Source of the DNA: Pseudomonas laurylsulfativorans
GTDB lineage: Bacteria; Pseudomonadota; Gammaproteobacteria; Pseudomonadales; Pseudomonadaceae
Assembly: GCF_002906155.1 (NCBI RefSeq)
Contig: NZ_MUJK01000013.1
Coordinates: forward strand, 82,159-146,158
Length of the DNA stretch: 64,000 nt
Direction of reading: 5' to 3'
How positions within the stretch are numbered: the first letter of the stretch is position 1; the number at the start of each line of letters is the position of its first letter. Made by a program: the position numbers and the translations under genes. Below are positions 19,617 to 26,436 of this stretch, one piece after another. Below the pieces are notes generated by a model, which was not told the origin of the DNA, made no database searches, and saw only the letters and a program-made list of their open reading frames with translations.

Positions 19617-19651
19617 AACCGCGGCCTCGGGAGGGGGCCGCGGTTTTTTTT
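19617..19651 (+). terminator. Rho-independent terminator of the curlin operon
   Basis: AACCGCGGCC pairs with GGCCGCGGTT over a 9-base loop and runs into eight T residues, 16 bp after the last curlin stop. Confidence 0.92.
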
Positions 19652-19772
19652 GTTGGATGCATATATAGAAGCAGTCCAAAGGTGGTGTGGTTACCAGCTT
19701 TGGAAAGGTGCCCGGATCAAGCTCAAACCATTGGGCTGGCACGACTGCAAGTGAATGGTCGGCTATCAGGCC

Positions 19773-19800
19773 GCCTTCGCTGGCAAGCCAGCGCCTACAG
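19773..19800. repeat. Single REP half
   Basis: CGCCTTCGCTGGCAAGCCAG followed by CGCCTACAG: one arm of the common REP downstream of the DUF1330 gene. Confidence 0.7.
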
Positions 19801-19816
19801 GGTGGTGCGGTGTTCG

Positions 19817-20113
19817 TTAGGCCGGCGCCACGCCTTCGACGATGATGACCTCCGCCAAAGCCACCCCCTCACGAAACCCACGCGCCTCCTGATACAACGC
19901 CGAGTGATAGCAAGCCACCGCCTGCTCATAGGAATCAAACTCAATCACCACACTGCGTTGCGGCGTCGACCGACCTTCCATCGCCTCACTGCGCCCACCC
20001 CGCGCCAGAATCCGACCGCCATACAGGGCAAACGCCTGCGGCGCCCGCCGGGTGTATTGGCTGTATTGATCAGGATCGGTGATATCCACATGAGCAATCC
20101 AGTACGCCTTCAT
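19817..20113 (-). CDS. DUF1330 family protein
   Basis: 98 aa, typical for DUF1330, a small ferredoxin-like fold dimer. Family hallmarks are MKAYWIAHVDITDPDQYSQY at the N-terminus, GGRILARGG, and the RSVVIEFDSYEQAVACYHS strand-helix. GAGG precedes ATG 20113. No enzymatic activity is established for the family. It diverges from ribB, and the shared 71-bp gap carries the 18-bp operator at 20137-20154, so it may belong to the same regulon. Confidence 0.85.
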   Translation of the reverse strand: MKAYWIAHVDITDPDQYSQYTRRAPQAFALYGGRILARGGRSEAMEGRSTPQRSVVIEFDSYEQAVACYHSALYQEARGFREGVALAEVIIVEGVAPA

Positions 20114-20136
20114 AGTGACCTCTCGGTTGATTTTGT

Positions 20137-20154
20137 ATTATGGTATACCATAAT
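20137..20154. promoter_or_regulatory. Operator O1 (perfect 18-bp palindrome)
   Basis: ATTATGGTATACCATAAT, perfect dyad, 30 bp before ribB and 24 bp before the divergent DUF1330 gene. A 22-bp stretch (20129-20150) is identical to that at 53023-53044 before the LLM monooxygenase gene. The TGGT..ACCA core is of GntR-family operator type; the regulator is not identified in the window. Confidence 0.75.
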
Positions 20155-20184
20155 TCATTCAAGCCAACATACTGAGCGTCCATC

Positions 20185-21294
20185 ATGGCCTTCAACAGCA
20201 TCGAAGAAATCATCGAAGATTACCGCCTCGGCAAAATGGTCCTGCTGGTCGACGATGAAGACCGGGAAAACGAAGGTGACCTGTTGCTGGCCGCCGACTG
20301 CTGCACACCCGAGGCGATCAGCTTCATGGCCCGCGAAGCCCGTGGCCTGATCTGCCTGACCTTGACCGACGAACACTGCAAACGCCTGGGCCTGGAGCAG
20401 ATGGTGCCGAGCAACGGCAGCGTGTTCAGCACCGCCTTTACCGTGTCCATCGAGGCGGCCGTCGGTGTCACCACCGGTATCTCCGCTGCCGATCGTGCCT
20501 GCACCGTGGCCGCCGCCGTCGCCGCCAGCGCCGGCCCCGCCGACATCGTGCAACCGGGCCATATCTTCCCGTTGCGCGCCCGGGAAGGCGGCGTGCTGAC
20601 CCGCGCCGGCCACACCGAAGCCGGCTGCGACCTGGCACGCCTGGCCGGCCATACGCCCGCCTCGGTGATTGTCGAAGTGATGAACGACGACGGCACCATG
20701 GCCCGCCGCCCGGACCTGGAAGTGTTCGCGCGCAAGCACGGGATCAAGATCGGCACCATCGCCGACCTGATCCACTATCGCCTGAGCACCGAGCACACCA
20801 TCGTGCGCATCGGTGAACGTGACCTGCCAACCGTGCACGGCACCTTTCGTCTGATCACCTTTGAGGATCGCATCGAAGGCGGTGTCCACATGGCCATGGT
20901 CATGGGCGATCTGCGTCGCGAAGAGCCGACACTGGTGCGCGTGCACGTGATCGATCCACTGCGCGATCTGGTCGGTGCCGAGTACAGCGGGCCGAGCAAC
21001 TGGACCTTGTGGGCCGCCTTGCAGCGTATCGCCGCCGAAGGCCACGGCGTGGTGGTGGTGCTGGCCAATCACGAATCCTCGCAGGCGTTGCTCGAACGCG
21101 TGCCGCAATTGACCCAACCGCCACGGCAGTTCAGCCGTTCGCAGTCACGGATTTATTCGGAAGTGGGTACCGGTGCGCAGATCCTGCAAAACCTCGGCGT
21201 CGGCAAACTGCGCCACCTCGGCCCGCCGCTGAAATATGCGGGCTTGACCGGGTATGACCTGGAAGTGGTGGAGAGTATTCCCTTCACGGACTGA
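20185..21294 (+). CDS. ribB: RibB-type DHBP synthase with degenerate GTP cyclohydrolase II domain (RibBX-like)
   Basis: 369 aa. The RibB half is intact: DDEDRENEGDL (metal/phosphate site) and TRAGHTEAGCDLARLAG. It converts ribulose 5-phosphate to 3,4-dihydroxy-2-butanone 4-phosphate for riboflavin. The C-terminal half is RibA-like, but the zinc-binding Cys cluster of true GTP cyclohydrolase II is missing (reads GGVHMAMVMGDLRREEP), so it should lack that activity, as in RibBX proteins. It is most likely an extra copy. The operator and flavin-dependent enzymes of the same regulon suggest local boosting of FMN/FAD supply. Confidence 0.88.
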   Translation: MAFNSIEEIIEDYRLGKMVLLVDDEDRENEGDLLLAADCCTPEAISFMAREARGLICLTLTDEHCKRLGLEQMVPSNGSVFSTAFTVSIEAAVGVTTGISAADRACTVAAAVAASAGPADIVQPGHIFPLRAREGGVLTRAGHTEAGCDLARLAGHTPASVIVEVMNDDGTMARRPDLEVFARKHGIKIGTIADLIHYRLSTEHTIVRIGERDLPTVHGTFRLITFEDRIEGGVHMAMVMGDLRREEPTLVRVHVIDPLRDLVGAEYSGPSNWTLWAALQRIAAEGHGVVVVLANHESSQALLERVPQLTQPPRQFSRSQSRIYSEVGTGAQILQNLGVGKLRHLGPPLKYAGLTGYDLEVVESIPFTD

Positions 21295-21306
21295 CCCACC
21301 GAGGAC

Positions 21307-21410
21307 CTGTAGGAACTGGCTTGCCAGCGATGATCGTCAACGATAACGCGTGCTACCTGGATCAACGCGCGGTGCTTTTGGGCCCATCGCTGGCAAGCCA
21401 GCTCCTACAA
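21307..21410. repeat. REPIN
   Basis: CTGTAGGAACTGGCTTGCCA at the left is mirrored by TGGCAAGCCAGCTCCTACA at the right, with about 60 bp between. Lies between ribB and the ABC operon. Confidence 0.85.
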
Positions 21411-21453
21411 AAGACTGTTTCGGCTGATAGCCGGTAAGGCAAAGTGCTTGCAC

Positions 21454-21473
21454 AAAGTTTGGAATACCATAAT
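21454..21473. promoter_or_regulatory. Operator O2 upstream of ABC operon
   Basis: AAAGTTTGGAATACCATAAT is the exact reverse complement of the 20 bp at 50971-50990 before the NCS1 permease gene. Core TGGAATACCA is a one-base variant of O1. It lies about 108 bp before the binding-protein start. Confidence 0.7.
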
Positions 21474-21581
21474 ATGATATTCCATAGACCGGACAGTCAG
21501 CACTGACTCGAAGGACCTACTGCTCCCGATAGGCGGGCACTCGAAAGCCCCGCTCATAAACACAACAATGAGGGCGTGAAA

Positions 21582-22607
21582 ATGGTGTTGAACAAACGTG
21601 CGACCGCGGTTCTTTTCGCGGGACTGCTGAGTGTGACCAGCCAGGCATTGCTGGCGGCTGAAAGCGTCAACTTCGTGAGTTGGGGCGGCAGCACCCAGGA
21701 TGCGCAAAAGCAGGCCTGGGCCGACCCGTTCAGCAAGGCCAGCGGCATCACCGTTGTGCAGGATGGCCCGACCGACTACGGCAAGCTCAAGGCCATGGTC
21801 GAAAGCGGCAACGTGCAGTGGGACGTGGTCGACGTCGAAGCCGACTTCGCCTTGCGCGCCGCCTCCGAAGGCTTGCTCGAACCCCTCGATTTCAAAGTCA
21901 TTGATCGCGACAAGATCGACCCGCGCTTCGTCAGCGATCACGGCGTCGGCTCGTTCTTCTTCTCCTTCGTCCTCGGCTACAACGAAGGCAAGCTCGGCGC
22001 CAGCAAACCTCAGGACTGGTCCGCGCTGTTCGACACCAAGACCTACCCCGGCAAACGCGCCCTCTACAAATGGCCAAGCCCTGGCGTCCTTGAACTGGCC
22101 TTGCTCGCCGATGGCGTGCCTGCCGACAAGCTCTACCCACTGGACCTGGATCGCGCGTTCAAGAAACTCGACACCATCAAGAAAGACATCGTCTGGTGGG
22201 GCGGCGGCGCGCAGTCGCAGCAACTGCTGGCCTCCGGTGAAGCGAGCATGGGCCAGTTCTGGAACGGCAGGATTCACGCCCTGCAGGAAGACGGCGCCCC
22301 AGTGGGCGTAAGCTGGAAGCAGAATCTGGTCATGGCCGACATCCTGGTCATTCCCAAGGGTTCGAAAAACAAGGACGCGGCGATGAAGTTCCTGGCCAAC
22401 GCCAGCAGTGCCAAAGGCCAGGCCGACTTCTCCAACCTGACCGCCTACGCCCCGGTCAACGTCGACAGCGTGCAGCGCCTGGACCCGGTGCTGGCCCCGA
22501 ACCTGCCGACCGCCTACGCAAAGGATCAGATCACTCTTGATTTCGCGTACTGGGCCAAGAACGGTCCGGCCATCGCGACACGGTGGAACGAATGGCTGGT
22601 CAAATGA
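21582..22607 (+). CDS. ABC transporter substrate-binding protein, polyamine/opine type
   Basis: 341 aa from ATG 21582 (GAGG 8 bp upstream; GTG 21576 is an alternative). Signal peptide ends about LLAAES. The PotD/YdcS-like fold is suggested by VNFVSWGGSTQDAQKQAW, DVVDVEADFALRAASEG and MGQFWNGRI. First gene of a binding protein-permease-permease-ATPase operon, overlapping the first permease by ATGA. Substrates of this family include putrescine, spermidine and related amines; the exact one cannot be read here. Confidence 0.87.
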   Translation: MVLNKRATAVLFAGLLSVTSQALLAAESVNFVSWGGSTQDAQKQAWADPFSKASGITVVQDGPTDYGKLKAMVESGNVQWDVVDVEADFALRAASEGLLEPLDFKVIDRDKIDPRFVSDHGVGSFFFSFVLGYNEGKLGASKPQDWSALFDTKTYPGKRALYKWPSPGVLELALLADGVPADKLYPLDLDRAFKKLDTIKKDIVWWGGGAQSQQLLASGEASMGQFWNGRIHALQEDGAPVGVSWKQNLVMADILVIPKGSKNKDAAMKFLANASSAKGQADFSNLTAYAPVNVDSVQRLDPVLAPNLPTAYAKDQITLDFAYWAKNGPAIATRWNEWLVK

Positions 22608-23548
22608 AAATGACGGCAACCGCGTCTCGTCCCTCAACGGCCACCGGGAGCGCCACTGGCGCTGCCGGTTCGGCACCCGGCCAGACCGTTGCAAAGCAAC
22701 CCTCGCCGTCGCTGAAACAGCGTTGGCGTGGCGCCAGTAACCTGGTCCCGGCCCTGCTGTTTCTCGGCCTGTTCTTTCTCGCGCCGCTGATCGGCCTGCT
22801 GCTGCGCGGCGTGCTGGAGCCGGTGCCGGGGCTGGGCAACTACGAGCAACTGTTCGCCAATTCGGCCTATGCCCGGGTACTGCTCAACACCTTCTCGGTG
22901 GCGGGACTGGTGACATTGTTCAGCCTGCTGCTGGGCTTCCCGCTGGCCTGGGCGATCACCCTGGTGCCGCGCGGCTGGGGGCGCTGGATCCTCAACATCG
23001 TGCTGTTGTCGATGTGGACCAGCCTGCTCGCCCGCACCTACTCCTGGCTGGTGTTGCTACAAGCCTCGGGGGTGATCAACAAGGCGTTGATGGCCATGGG
23101 CATCATCGATCAACCGCTGGAGATGGTGCACAACCTCACCGGCGTGGTGATCGGCATGAGCTACATCATGATCCCGTTCATCGTGCTGCCATTGCAGGCG
23201 ACCATGCAGGCCATCGACCCGATGATCCTGCAGGCCGGTTCCATCTGCGGCGCCAGCCCCTGGACCAACTTCTTCCGGGTGTTCCTGCCGCTGTGCCGGC
23301 CGGGGCTGTTCTCCGGCGGCCTGATGGTGTTCGTGATGTCCCTCGGTTACTACGTGACCCCGGCGCTGCTGGGTGGTGCGCAGAACATGATGCTGCCCGA
23401 ATTCATCATTCAGCAGGTGCAGTCGTTCCTCAACTGGGGCCTGGCCAGCGCCGGTGCCGCGTTGCTGATCGTGATCACGCTGGTGTTGTTCTACTTCTAC
23501 CTGAAGCTCCAGCCGGAATCCCCGGTTGGCGCCAGCAACGCGAGGTAA
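22604..23548 (+). CDS. ABC transporter permease (PotB-like)
   Basis: 314 aa from ATG 22604, which overlaps the upstream TGA (ATGA). After a Ser/Ala/Thr-rich cytosolic leader of about 45 aa come six TM segments. The EAA-type loop (QAGSICGASPWTNFFRVFLP) contacts the ATPase. A second in-frame ATG at 22610 is possible. It pairs with the next gene to form the heteromeric channel. Confidence 0.87.
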   Translation: MKMTATASRPSTATGSATGAAGSAPGQTVAKQPSPSLKQRWRGASNLVPALLFLGLFFLAPLIGLLLRGVLEPVPGLGNYEQLFANSAYARVLLNTFSVAGLVTLFSLLLGFPLAWAITLVPRGWGRWILNIVLLSMWTSLLARTYSWLVLLQASGVINKALMAMGIIDQPLEMVHNLTGVVIGMSYIMIPFIVLPLQATMQAIDPMILQAGSICGASPWTNFFRVFLPLCRPGLFSGGLMVFVMSLGYYVTPALLGGAQNMMLPEFIIQQVQSFLNWGLASAGAALLIVITLVLFYFYLKLQPESPVGASNAR

Positions 23549-23554
23549 GCCGTC

Positions 23555-24364
23555 ATGCTCCTGACCCCCAATGCCATGAGCCGGCGCATGCGCTTCGGCC
23601 TGTATGCCACCACCGGGCTGATCGGTCTGTTCCTGCTGCTGCCGATCGTGTTCATCGTGCTGCTGTCGTTCGGCTCGTCACAATGGCTGGTGTTCCCGCC
23701 GCCGGGCTGGACGCTGAAATGGTACGGCCAGTTCTTCTCCAATGCCGACTGGATGAACGCGGCGATGGCCAGCCTCAAGGTCGCGGTGCTGACTACGTTC
23801 TTCGCCGTCGCCCTGGGCCTGCCGACCGCCTTCGCCCTGGTGCGTGGCCGTTTCCCCGGCCGGGAAATGCTCTACGGCCTGTTCACCCTGCCGATGATCG
23901 TGCCGCTGGTGATCATCGCCGTGGCGGTGTACGCGCTGTTCCTGAAACTCGGCTACACCGGAACCATGTTCGCGTTCGTGGTCAGCCACGTCATCGTCGC
24001 GCTGCCGTTCACCATCATCTCGATCATCAACTCGCTGAAGCTGTTCGATCAGTCGATCGAAGACGCGGCGGTGATCTGCGGCGCCTCGCGCCTGCAAGCG
24101 GTATTCAAGGTGACTTTCCCGGCGATCCGTCCGGGCATGGTGGCCGGCGCCCTCTTCGCCTTCCTCGTCTCGTGGGATGAAGTGGTGCTGAGTGTGATGA
24201 TGGCCAGCCCGACCCTGCAAACCCTTCCCGTGAAAATGTGGACCACCCTGCGCCAGGACCTGACGCCCGTGATCGCCGTCGCTTCGACGCTGCTGATCGG
24301 CCTCTCGGTGTTGGTCATGGTCATCGCCGCTGCCCTGCGCCGGCGCAACGAAATCAGCGCCTGA
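23555..24364 (+). CDS. ABC transporter permease (PotC-like)
   Basis: 269 aa, six predicted TM helices and the EAA loop EDAAVICGASRLQAVFKVTF. Starts 6 bp after the first permease; GAGG lies upstream of ATG 23555. An ATG further in (MSRRMRF) is an alternative start. Inner-membrane half of the importer. Confidence 0.87.
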   Translation: MLLTPNAMSRRMRFGLYATTGLIGLFLLLPIVFIVLLSFGSSQWLVFPPPGWTLKWYGQFFSNADWMNAAMASLKVAVLTTFFAVALGLPTAFALVRGRFPGREMLYGLFTLPMIVPLVIIAVAVYALFLKLGYTGTMFAFVVSHVIVALPFTIISIINSLKLFDQSIEDAAVICGASRLQAVFKVTFPAIRPGMVAGALFAFLVSWDEVVLSVMMASPTLQTLPVKMWTTLRQDLTPVIAVASTLLIGLSVLVMVIAAALRRRNEISA

Positions 24365-24381
24365 GCGCCCAGGAGTACGAC

Positions 24382-25536
24382 ATGAGTGCAGTGATCAAAG
24401 ATTCCGCGCAGCAAAATGACAAGCCCTTGGTCAGCCTGCGTAACCTGAACAAGCACTACGGCGACTTTGCCGCCGTGGACAACATCTCGCTGGACATCAA
24501 GGACGGCGAATTCCTCACCTTCCTCGGCTCCAGCGGCTCGGGCAAAAGCACGACGCTGTCGATGCTCGCCGGCTTCGAAACCCCGAGCAGCGGCGAGATC
24601 CTGGTCAACGGCCAGTCGCTGGTCAACGTGCCGCCGCACAAACGCGACATCGGCATGGTGTTCCAGCGCTACTCGCTGTTTCCGCACCTGTCCGTGCGCG
24701 ACAACATTGCCTTCCCGCTGACTATCCGCAAACTCGCCGCCGCCGAACGTGAGCGCCGGGTCGATGCGATGCTCAAACTGGTGCAGCTCGAGCAATTTGC
24801 CCATCGCCGCCCTTCGCAACTGTCCGGTGGCCAGCAACAGCGTGTTGCCATCGCCCGGGCGCTGGTTTACGAACCACGCATTCTGTTGATGGACGAACCC
24901 TTGGGCGCACTGGACAAAAAACTGCGCGAAGACTTGCAGGATGAACTGCGTCAGCTGCATCGGCGCCTGGGCATCACCATCGTCTACGTGACCCACGATC
25001 AGGAAGAAGCCATGCGCCTGTCCCAGCGCATCGCGATTTTCAGCCACGGCAAGATCGTCGGCCTGGGCAGCGGCTATGACTTGTACCAGAACCCACCGAA
25101 CGCCTTCGTCGCATCGTTCCTCGGTAACTCGAACTTCCTCAAGCTCAAGGCCCAGGGCAATGCGGTGGCGACTTTTGAAGGCCAGGCGCTGTCGATCCGC
25201 CTCACTGCCGGCCTGCAAACCGATCAGGACGTGCTGTTGATGGTGCGTCCGGAGAAAGCCCTGGCCCTGAGTCATGAACAAGCCCTTGCCGAACCGCTGG
25301 CCGCCGGCTGGAACGAAGTCTCGGCCAAGGTCGTGGAAGTGTTGTTTCTCGGCGAAAGCCAGACCTGCAGCGTGGTCACTGCGGGCGGCACCTCGATGAC
25401 GGTCAAGGCACTCTCCGCCGCCGGTATGCCGCTCAACGCCGGTGACCCGGTCAAGGTACGCTGGGCCACCGCGGATGCCTGCGTGTACACCGAATGGGCC
25501 GAAAGCGACCTGAACAAGGCTGCCGGCGCTCACTGA
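24382..25536 (+). CDS. ABC transporter ATPase (PotA-like)
   Basis: 384 aa from ATG 24382 (AGGAG before it). Walker A GSSGSGKST, Q-loop FQRYSLFPHL, signature LSGGQQQR, Walker B ILLMDEPLGAL and switch His THDQEEAM are all intact. The C-terminal 110 residues form the TOBE regulatory domain of the CUT/polyamine class (LLMVRPEKAL). Last gene of the operon, with a terminator-like hairpin 44 bp downstream. Confidence 0.92.
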   Translation: MSAVIKDSAQQNDKPLVSLRNLNKHYGDFAAVDNISLDIKDGEFLTFLGSSGSGKSTTLSMLAGFETPSSGEILVNGQSLVNVPPHKRDIGMVFQRYSLFPHLSVRDNIAFPLTIRKLAAAERERRVDAMLKLVQLEQFAHRRPSQLSGGQQQRVAIARALVYEPRILLMDEPLGALDKKLREDLQDELRQLHRRLGITIVYVTHDQEEAMRLSQRIAIFSHGKIVGLGSGYDLYQNPPNAFVASFLGNSNFLKLKAQGNAVATFEGQALSIRLTAGLQTDQDVLLMVRPEKALALSHEQALAEPLAAGWNEVSAKVVEVLFLGESQTCSVVTAGGTSMTVKALSAAGMPLNAGDPVKVRWATADACVYTEWAESDLNKAAGAH

Positions 25537-25540
25537 TCCT

Positions 25541-25578
25541 TTGGCTTGCGCGTGCGGGCCACTATAATGAGTCACCTC
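25541..25578 (+). promoter_or_regulatory. Possible promoter (TTGGCT-N16-TATAAT) before the hairpin
   Basis: A perfect TATAAT at 25563-25568, with TTGGCT 16 bp upstream, sits just after the ABC operon and immediately before the terminator hairpin. If active it would make a very short transcript. Confidence 0.3.
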
Positions 25579-25579
25579 G

Positions 25580-25614
25580 GGCCACCACAACGTCGGGTTG
25601 TGGTGGCCTTTTTT
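25580..25614 (+). terminator. Rho-independent terminator after the ABC operon
   Basis: GGCCACCACAA pairs with TTGTGGTGGCC over a 7-base loop, followed by six T. Confidence 0.92.
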
Positions 25615-25668
25615 CTGGTTCTTTCACAGATTTGGAGTTCACATCATTTTCGACGCGGACGCGGTCTC

Positions 25669-26217
25669 CTGTAGGAGCTGGCTTGTCGGGTCGCCGCATC
25701 GCAGCGATGGTCGCTAACGATTACGCGTGTGAACTGGATAAACGCGGCGCACTTGAGTCCATCGCCAGCAAGCTGGCTCCTACAGTTTGGTGTTCACATC
25801 ATTTCGACGCGGACGCGGTCTCCTGTAGGAGCTGGCTTGCCAGCGATGGTCGTTAACGATTACGCGTATGAACTAGATAAACGCGGCGCACTTGAGTCCA
25901 TCGCCAGCAAGCTGGCTCCTACAGTTTGGTGTTCACATCATTTCCACCAGGACGCGGTCTCCTGTAGGAGCTGGCTTGTCGGGTCGCCGCATCGCAGCGA
26001 TGGTCGCTAACGATGACGCGTATGAACTGGATAAACGCGGCGCACTTGAGTCCATCGCCAGCAAGCTGGCTCCTACGGTTCGGTGTTCACATCATTTCGA
26101 CGCGGACGCGGTCCCCTGTAGGAGCTGGCTTGCCAGCGATGGTCGTTAACGATGACGCGTGTGAACCGGATAAACGCGGCGCACTTGAGTCCATCGCCAG
26201 CAAGCTGGCTCCTACAG
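25669..26217. repeat. Tandem array of four REPINs with two-level periodicity
   Basis: Four copies of CTGTAGGAGCTGGCTT...CAAGCTGGCTCCTAC begin at 25669, 25823, 25962 and 26116, giving steps of 154, 139 and 154 bp. Copies 1 and 3 carry a 15-bp longer left arm (TTGTCGGGTCGCCGCATCGC); copies 2 and 4 read TTGCCAGCGATGG. Linkers (GTGTTCACATCATTTC, GACGCGGTC) are also repeated. The pattern indicates duplication of a two-REPIN unit of about 293 bp. The 25615-26367 stretch holds no gene besides this array. Confidence 0.93.
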
Positions 26218-26367
26218 TTTCCCGGGAATGAGTGAAGATCCTTTTTTCTGTCGTCTGTAAGATAAATTGGACAACGGATTCCTAAAATCCCGGTTTAATG
26301 CTAAATAGTGCTCAGTATTTTTAACACCCGACCCTGTCGTGCCACACAGTGCAACGAGAATAACGAT

Positions 26368-26436
26368 ATGAAAGTCCATTTCGAGAAAAGTGAAGTGTTT
26401 GGGACCCTCCACCTGCAAGCGGCGGTGGCAGCATGA
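26368..26436 (+). CDS. Possible 22-aa leader peptide coupled to the amidase gene
   Basis: The frame MKVHFEKSEVFGTLHLQAAV-AA ends in a TGA that overlaps the amidase ATG as ATGA (26433-26436). A weak CGAGAA lies upstream. The overlap is suggestive of translational coupling, but a 22-codon frame could be chance, or the relic of a longer start. Confidence 0.3.
   Translation: MKVHFEKSEVFGTLHLQAAVAA

Noticed and set aside
18480..19742. 420-codon minus-strand frame opposite the long curlin
   Set aside because: Low-complexity Val/Ala/Leu mirror of the Q/N/G repeats; it runs across the terminator and has no ribosome site.
20114..20184. FMN riboswitch in front of ribB
   Set aside because: The gap is only 71 bp and is largely filled by the operator; no room for the RFN element.
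20155..21117. 320-codon minus-strand frame opposite ribB
   Set aside because: His/Gly/Ala-rich mirror without motifs; RibB catalytic motifs are on the plus strand.
25669..26217. Regularly spaced repeats resembling a CRISPR array
   Set aside because: The spacers are themselves repeated, the units are long inverted REP pairs of about 140-154 bp, and there are no cas genes.
25494..26231. Several 70-120 codon frames with repeated MNWINAAHLSPSPAS-type text
   Set aside because: They are translations of the REPIN array, not genes.
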